DNA from: Heterodera schachtii | Taxonomy: Eukaryota > Nematoda > Chromadorea > Rhabditida > Heteroderidae | Reading direction: 5' to 3' | DNA length: 64,000 nucleotides | Assembly: GCA_023374025.1 (NCBI GenBank) | Contig: SIJG01000034.1 | Coordinates: forward strand, 420,089 to 484,088 | The notes under the pieces: generated by a model | The model's input: only the letters and a program-made list of their open reading frames with translations | What the model was told of the DNA's origin: nothing | Databases searched by the model: none | Program-made: the position numbers and the translations under genes | In this document: one piece after another, positions 57,155-64,000 of the stretch | Layout: the number at the start of each line of letters is the position of its first letter | Position numbering within the stretch: position 1 is the first letter of the stretch

Positions 57155-60100
57155 TCGAAGAGATCACAATTTGATCATGTTTCGGATGCAGTACAGTATA
57201 ATAAGTGAATGAAACAAAGAAAGGAAGGTTCAATCGGTAAAAATCTGTAGTAAATTTGGGAACAGAATTTTCGGGGAACCAAAAATTAAAAAAATAAAAA
57301 TAACAAAAAAAAAGGAAAAAAAAAACCCCAAAATGTTGCTGGGAGAATTCATGAACCATAATTTTTTTTTCATTGTTAGCCAATAAATTAAACATTCTTG
57401 GTAATGTTCGATAATTCAATGGTTTTTCTATGTATTCTTCAGAATTCTAAAAAAAAATTTAATAAGACACAAAAAAATCTATGGCCAAAAGTCAAAAAAA
57501 AAGTTAGTTTTTTTTTTGAGTATTTTGCCATATTTTTTGTAGATAAAGAAAAATTTTTAGTTTGAAAGTATATAGAGTTTGAAGCGCTTTCAAATACAAT
57601 GCTTAATTTAGTTGAGAAATAAAAAATTATGAGTTCAAAAATTGTCTGGCGACCATTCGCCGGAGCGCAGAATTTTTACAATGATGGATAAAATTTGAAT
57701 TTTAAAAATGAAAAAATTTTCGGGGGACAAAACTTATGTTACACCCTAAGTAGTAGTTTGAAAAAAAAATCCCTCTATCTTAATCTACCCGTCTCTAATT
57801 ATCTCCCACTTTCTGCTGAGGGGGTTGAAAAATAATATACCCGGGCATATAATTAGAGAAAATACGGTAAACGGTAAACCCTCAGGAAGCTTTATTTTGG
57901 AAATATTTACAAATTTTGTTTTAATTAAATTCGGTCTAAATAAATATTTGGGAATGGGATAATGGACAATTTTCAAATTTGCAATAATTTTAGTGTATCA
58001 AGTAATTGTATTATTTATAATTAAATTCATCAAATTTAAGCTAGTGAATTAAATTGAACATCTGCTTCTGGCAGACAAACAAAAAAAATCTCTTCCGATG
58101 CATTATGCATTTGGTGGCATTTTGACCGGTAGATAAATGGGATATAGCAGCTACAGCTGCTGCTGGTTGAAATGAATGAGCGCGTGCTTATGGCACAGAT
58201 GTTTTGGGGGGGGGGAAGTTTTGGACGGCGGAAAGAGCTGCCATTTTATGACAAAATGCCGTCCTGCCCCCACCCCTATTGAAGAGCATTTTAATATGCA
58301 ACGATATATGGCATTTTCATTTTCATGAGTCTGCGTCCGTCTCTGCCCCGGGGGGCACATTTGATGGACTGCTGACAAAAAGTATGGGCATTTTTCCAAA
58401 ACAAAAAAAAAGTTTTAATGGTAGGTGTGAATAGGAAAAAGTAACCTGAACAGGACAAAATTTCGGCGCCATTTTTTTTTAAATTTCAAATTTAGAAATT
58501 TTCAAGAAAAAATCTTAGAAAATTTTTTTTATAATAAAATTTCAAGAAAAAAATTTCGAAAAACGCTATATCTTGGAATTTTCTTCCAAAAAATTTCTAA
58601 GGTGTTAAACTAAGTCTGAAGTGTTTAAAAAAAAATTTCAGCGGTGAAATTTCGGAGCCAAATTTTTGGGGGTGCACTCGAAATAGTATATAGTCAAAAG
58701 TCAATAAATTTTAATGCCAAAAAATTTCAACCACCACAAATTTATGTTCCATCAAGCGTATGGAACAAAAATGGTTGGTTGATTAACAAATGCATAACAT
58801 AGGAGGAGAGAGCAATGCAGCAGAAAAAAGCACTTAAAAGCTTTTTTGCTAGCTAGTTTTGTTGCATTCATTTTACAAATTATGCTTAATCGTAAAGAAA
58901 GACGAGAGACATAAGCCTTGCTTTAAAGCTTTGTGCTAAAGCCGTTCATTTGTCAGTCAAGAAGGAAGCGGAAGATTTAAACTCAAAAGATAATTGACAA
59001 TTTATATTTTAATTTATGGATTTAAATTTTTTAAATTTGTGGATTTAAAAAATATGTAAATAAATGTAAATGATTTGAAATTAAAATATATTATGAATTT
59101 AATAAAAAAAATTTTTTTTAATCAAAATAAGTATAAATGTGATTTAATTTTTTAATTTAGGAATTAAAATCAAAATATAATGTTTAATATTACGAAAAAG
59201 TAAATAATAAAATAAATGAACAACTAAAATAATCAAAACTCACACACATATCTCTATGTATATAAATTCAGTAAAATGGCCAAAAAAAAAGTTGTGCCAT
59301 ACCTTTGGGCTTTGTGACCATCGAGCAAAAATATAATAGGCCCAAAAACCAATCGGCCAGCGCCGCCTAACTTTGGCCAAAGTCATTCTTTTGTGGCATT
59401 GTTTTGCGCTGACGGATGAGGAAAATATATTGAGTGGATTGGGTGGGTTGGTGGTGGTGGAAATCCCCCAGGAGAGGGGGTTGGAGTGGGGGCATTGCCG
59501 GAAAAAGCTCGAGTTGTGGCGGATTGGAAAATAAATAAATAGGCAAGGAAGGGAATGGCACAGGAAGATGCCAACGAGTCAGTCGCGGGTTGGGGATATA
59601 GATGTGTGCCATTGTGAAGATGAAAAGAGGGGATAAATGGGCGGAGGATTAATTGGAAAAATTGGATTAAGCAATGAGCGAGCCTGGAGAGAATAATACG
59701 AAGAAAAAAATTATAAAATATTCAAATTGGTGGCACAGAAATCTGTCATGTGACATAGCAATAGCAGAAAAATGGCAAAATGGTGGTAAGGTCTTTTGAG
59801 AATGCCGTTTTAGTTGGAGTGCCGCTTTTGCGCCCAAAAAAATGAAGAAAAATTGAAATTTTGTTTCAGAATAAATTTGTAAGAATTGTCCACAAATTTA
59901 ACAAATTGTCTTTATAAATAAAATAAAATAAATCGAGCTTGTGAAATGCAAACCCTGATTTGAAATACGATAAAATTTAAAATAAATATAGTTCAAAAAC
60001 CATCGAAATTGGCGTAAATACTCAAAAAATCATCAAAATAAAATTTTGCTTCTAAATTATTAATTTAGCCCTAAATGTTCTCTATTATCCTGTCAAAGTT

Positions 60101-63100
60101 CAAAAAATATCGTTATGTTCCCAAAAAGTTATCCAAAAAATTTGGTTTGTTGAGTTCCTTTGGCCATAACTTTTTAAAGTTGACGAAATTTTTTGAAATT
60201 TTACAAGCTAACAGAGGAAACAAAGCTATCGAATGATATCAAAAATTTAAAAAAATTTGATTAGTCATGAGCAAATTTTGAATAATTTTTTTAAGCATAA
60301 ATAAAACTGTGAAAATTGCGAGAATTGACCAGTCTATGAAAAAAAAACCGAGTGTAAAATTCAAATTTTTAAATTTAGAGCCCTTGCATTTCGGAACATC
60401 AAAAACGAAACTAAATCAAATGCCATTTTTGGACCTTCCAAAAAAAAGTGCCAAGCAAAAGGGACTAGACTAACCTATAAAAGAAAATTGATGATAATAT
60501 GCTTTGTGGTTGGATAATGTTGGGCTTCTTTCTCTCCCGCTTGGCCGGTCGGTCCATCACACATTTCCCATGGGGCTTTTTTCTGCTGCTGCTGCTGCTG
60601 CGGCTTCTGCTGGTGGATTTTGGGGCCCCATTTTTGCCGGTTTTTATTTCCACGATTTTTTCTCAAACAAAACAGACTTGTGGAGGGACAGGAAAGGGAA
60701 ATGAAGGAAAATAGCCTCAGCCACCCCTTTGCCCCCCCCCCCCTCCGGTGATGTTTTTTTTTTTTTTTGCAGTTTTTGGGGCCACAATTTTTGCCCCGAG
60801 GGGAGGAAATCGGTCGCCACGGGACGAATAATCATTTGTCTTATGTGCTTCTGCTGCTGCTGCTGGTGGTGGAGATGCCCAGTCAAGGCCAGGCCAAGCC
60901 AATGCTTCTCCCTCGGCTTGTGCTGCTGTGGCCTCACTCAACACAACGCCACACTCATTCATTGCTACTTTGTCCCCCCTTCCCCCCCCCCCCAAGGGGC
61001 GGTGGCGAATTCCTAAGCCCCCCGAGGGGACCACATTCTGCTGCCTGGGGGCTGTCCGGAAGAATGTCTTTGCAAGCGAATGGATAATTGCTCTGTGCCA
61101 TCATCTCGAGATGATGATGATGACGGAAGCAAGCAAACATCTTTTTTATACACAGAAATTGGTGTGATTAGCCGAGCTTGACCCTTATCGAAAACAATAA
61201 TTTTAATGTGTGTCAAAAATAAGTGAGTGAGTAAAATTAATTGAGTTTTTACTAAATCTCAAAATGGGGAAATAAAACATTGACTAAAACCCAGGAATAT
61301 GGAGAAAATTTTCAAAAAAATATGGCAATAAATGTTGTCAAATTGAGGGCAAATGTTCTCAAAGTTTCTTTAAATTTTTAAAATTTTTAAAAGGATTAAG
61401 CAATAATTTAAGAAAGAAAATAGCAAAAATAAAAATAAATGAAATTATTAATTTTAGCAAAAAACGACATAAATGGAAAGTTTCTATTCTTTGGATTTTT
61501 TGAGATAAATTACTCATTTTTGAGTAAGTTTAAAATTTATTCTCGAGAAATACATATTCAAAAAATTCTTATAGGTTAAAAAGATTAATTTAACTGCTGG
61601 AGCGGTTCTAATAGTGGATTTGATAATCTTATAAGTTCAAAAACATGGATATATTTCCAAATTATGCAAAAAAAATCGAATTGGAGATAAATCGCGAATA
61701 TGGAAAATTGGATAAAGAAGAATATGTTTTATTGTTTTTTCAGGTAAAAACTCAAAATTTGGCGTTAGCAAAAAAGAAAAAAGAAAAAAAGTAACAAAAA
61801 TTCCAGTAAAGCAAATGTTTGCCTGATACGTAAAATGATTGGAGCCCAAAATATTGATTGGATTAATCACCGACACATTTTGAAAAAGCAAAAATAAAGC
61901 AATTAGAAAAACAAGTGGAAATCAGAGAAACGGCGGCGGCTTTGTGATCAAAAACCACTTACCCTGGGTCTAATGAGTATTGTAGAATAGATATTATTTT
62001 TGCTCTTGGAGACATTGAAAATGAAACTTTGACATTTTAAATGGAGGATTAGACATTGAGATTATGAAATAATGAAATTTTTTAAATAAAATGATTAGAA
62101 CATTTCATTTGAATGGATTAAAAAGGCCCGGAATATGGATTCAACTACTTCCCATGGGCCAATCGAACTGAAAATTTTATCAAGCATGCCCTCCCCTTAA
62201 ATATTAAGACCCACGGAAAAAAATCTAAAAACGTAGAAGAAAAATTTTTATGAATTTTTTTCCGAAAACTACAAACAATCAGATACATTTTTTGGAAAAT
62301 TTTGGCACCTCAAATATGTTATAGTTTCAATTTGGAATTTTTTATTGGTTAATTTTTTTAAATTTTAATTGCAAACGGCACATTGAAGACATAGATTTGT
62401 AATGCAATTAAAATTGAAAAAAAAACCATTAAAACCAGCATTTATTACCACAATATTACATGTACTTATTTGTTATATTTATTTCAAATCGACCAGAAAT
62501 ATCATATATATTTGTGTGTGTCAAAATTCTCTCTCCATTTTCATGCTAACCAACCAAATTGAATATTCAAAAATATTCAAAACAAAATGCCGAAAGCTTT
62601 TGTCTTCTTTTAAACTTTGGCACAATGACAATATGAAATTGTCCTTTCCCCACGCTATTTTTCAGTTTCTTTCTTTCATCCAAATTGTTGCGGTTGACCC
62701 TTTTTTCTGTCATTGGACATAATTTTAAATTAAATGCCACCAGAGGACAATTATGGATGAAATTTAGTTTTGAAAATAAAAAAAAATTTTGATTGAGTTT
62801 CATTCAAAGAAAATTTCAAGAAAAATAAAAAAATTTTAGAAGATTTTCGAAAGATTTTAGTAATTAAGCATAAAATTTCAAAAAAAGAAAAATCGCTGAA
62901 AATTTTTCAAAAATTTTTTCCTTTAAATTTTCTTATAAAAAAATTTTAGGATTTTTTTCATGAAAACATTCTAATTGTAAGTTTGAAATTTTCTTAAAAA
63001 ATTTCTAGCGGCGTGATTTCGTCCGGGCGTGATTTTGTCCTGTTCCCAAAATAACCAAGATTATTGGGTGGTAAATATTTTATTTTATTTTAAATCCTTA

Positions 63101-64000
63101 ATATGCACCCAAATTTTACTCCGTTGTCATACAGCACTGCAGCGGATTGCATTATTATTGAGACTCAAATCCCCGTTTTGCTTGGGTTTAACCCCACAAA
63201 TCCTGATTTTGTTGGGGTCCGGCTTTGAACATTTTCCAAAACATACATTCTGATTTTGTTGGAATCCGGGTCCCAACAATTTCAAAAAGCCGGGATCCGG
63301 ATCAAGATCCCGATCACGTCTTGGCTTTAATTATTGTATCAAATACCGGTGGAAATTTTGTTTTCAACGGTTTACCGGGCGGCTTTCGATCTTTCCTATA
63401 GTATTTAATAAAATTGATCTCAGGAGCGTGAGTTGAAGATGCCAAGGCCCCGAAATTTTCAATGTTCCATTCTCTTCAATTACCAATTTTTTGTACAGCA
63501 CAAACTCAAGTTACAACTTAACAAATAATATTTATTAATTCATGATGTTTATAATATTAATGTTTCAATTTTTTAAACAAAAATGGAAAAATGGCGTATT
63601 TTTATGTTGGCCATTTCTGGAAAAATGGAGTTCGCCAATGTTCGTCATTGCCGGTTTCTTTTATCCAGTCATTTCTCCCCTCCCATCCCATCTCATCCCA
63701 TCTCACCCCCATTCCCCTCATCATTTGGCACTTAACCGCAATATTTTGGTTGGCATTGGGTCCGTCTGTCCGCGTCCCATGGGAAGAAGGTCTCTCCCCC
63801 AACCGCTGACACAAAAGAAAAAGCAAAAATGGGGGGAAACGGCAATCTCTGGCACTTTTGGGGCCAGGGCCAAGCAGAAGCACACAGTAACAGTGAGTGT
63901 GCCGTGCCGTCGTTGATGGGCCAATTTCCCCTCCTCCTCTCTTTTGGCCACCAAATTTTCCCACATTCCTAAAAAGATTTGGTTGGAGGAGGATGTAAGC
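57155..64000. other. Region upstream of cassette D, no gene found
   Basis: AT-rich with old repeats (57330, 60070, 61315), CTG/CAG triplets near 60585-60610 and 60850-60870, and C-runs near 60730 and 60980. There is no fifth cassette inside the window that I can see, but the locus could continue beyond 64 kb. Confidence 0.4.
61315..61715 (+). repeat. Dispersed repeat, copy 2
   Basis: This is the partner of the repeat at 22140-22540, with the same start (AAATTGAGGGCAAA) and end (ATAAATCGCGAATAT) blocks in the same order and orientation. Confidence 0.45.

Noticed and set aside
60465..60704. Gln-rich or Leu-rich frames near 60.5 kb
   Set aside because: They come from a CTG/CAG triplet tract seen in all frames, with no other coding evidence.

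Overview
The window is eukaryotic nuclear DNA, almost certainly from a nematode. The introns are AT-rich with many homopolymer runs, there are no operons or bacterial ribosome-binding sites, and the dominant gene is a receptor-type guanylyl cyclase (gcy) of the kind greatly expanded in nematodes. I cannot name the species.

The main locus fills the minus strand from about 57.15 kb down to about 2.5 kb. A constant region of 22 exons (24642 to 2567) encodes the membrane-proximal part of the ligand-binding ectodomain, one transmembrane helix, a juxtamembrane linker with an unusual 172-residue low-complexity exon, a kinase-homology domain, a coiled-coil linker and a guanylyl cyclase catalytic domain. 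Upstream lie FOUR separate multi-exon cassettes: A 26699-25423, B 31716-29491, C about 44560-41694 and D 57154-53459. Each encodes its own start codon, a hydrophobic leader and the membrane-distal part of an ANF-receptor-type ectodomain. All four stop at the same homologous position with a phase-1 donor, which fits the single acceptor of the first constant exon at 24642. No transmembrane, kinase-homology or cyclase exons were seen between cassettes. The simplest reading is a clustered-protocadherin-like receptor locus: several promoter-plus-ectodomain cassettes spliced to one shared signalling module. Cassette C carries a one-base frameshift and cassette D lacks an AG acceptor at one exon, so they may be decaying or mis-assembled.

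A very young Ty3/gypsy-like LTR retrotransposon (4358-12963, plus strand, antisense to the receptor) sits in the intron between the coiled-coil exon and the first cyclase exon. Its 432-bp LTRs look identical and it is flanked by the 5-bp duplication AAACC. Its 2177-residue polyprotein has the order Gag, glycoprotein-like module, protease, RT, RNase H, integrase. A second ORF encodes a coiled-coil and RGG-rich protein.

Three short non-autonomous elements with 8-bp target duplications (hAT-like) lie at 13731-14363, 17488-18160 and 38911-39199; the first two are inside gcy introns. The remaining DNA (1-2.5, 26.7-29.5, 31.7-41.7, 44.6-53.5 and 57.2-64 kb) is AT-rich non-coding sequence with poly-G/C and poly-A/T tracts, microsatellites and old dispersed repeats. 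I found no rRNA, tRNA or CRISPR array.
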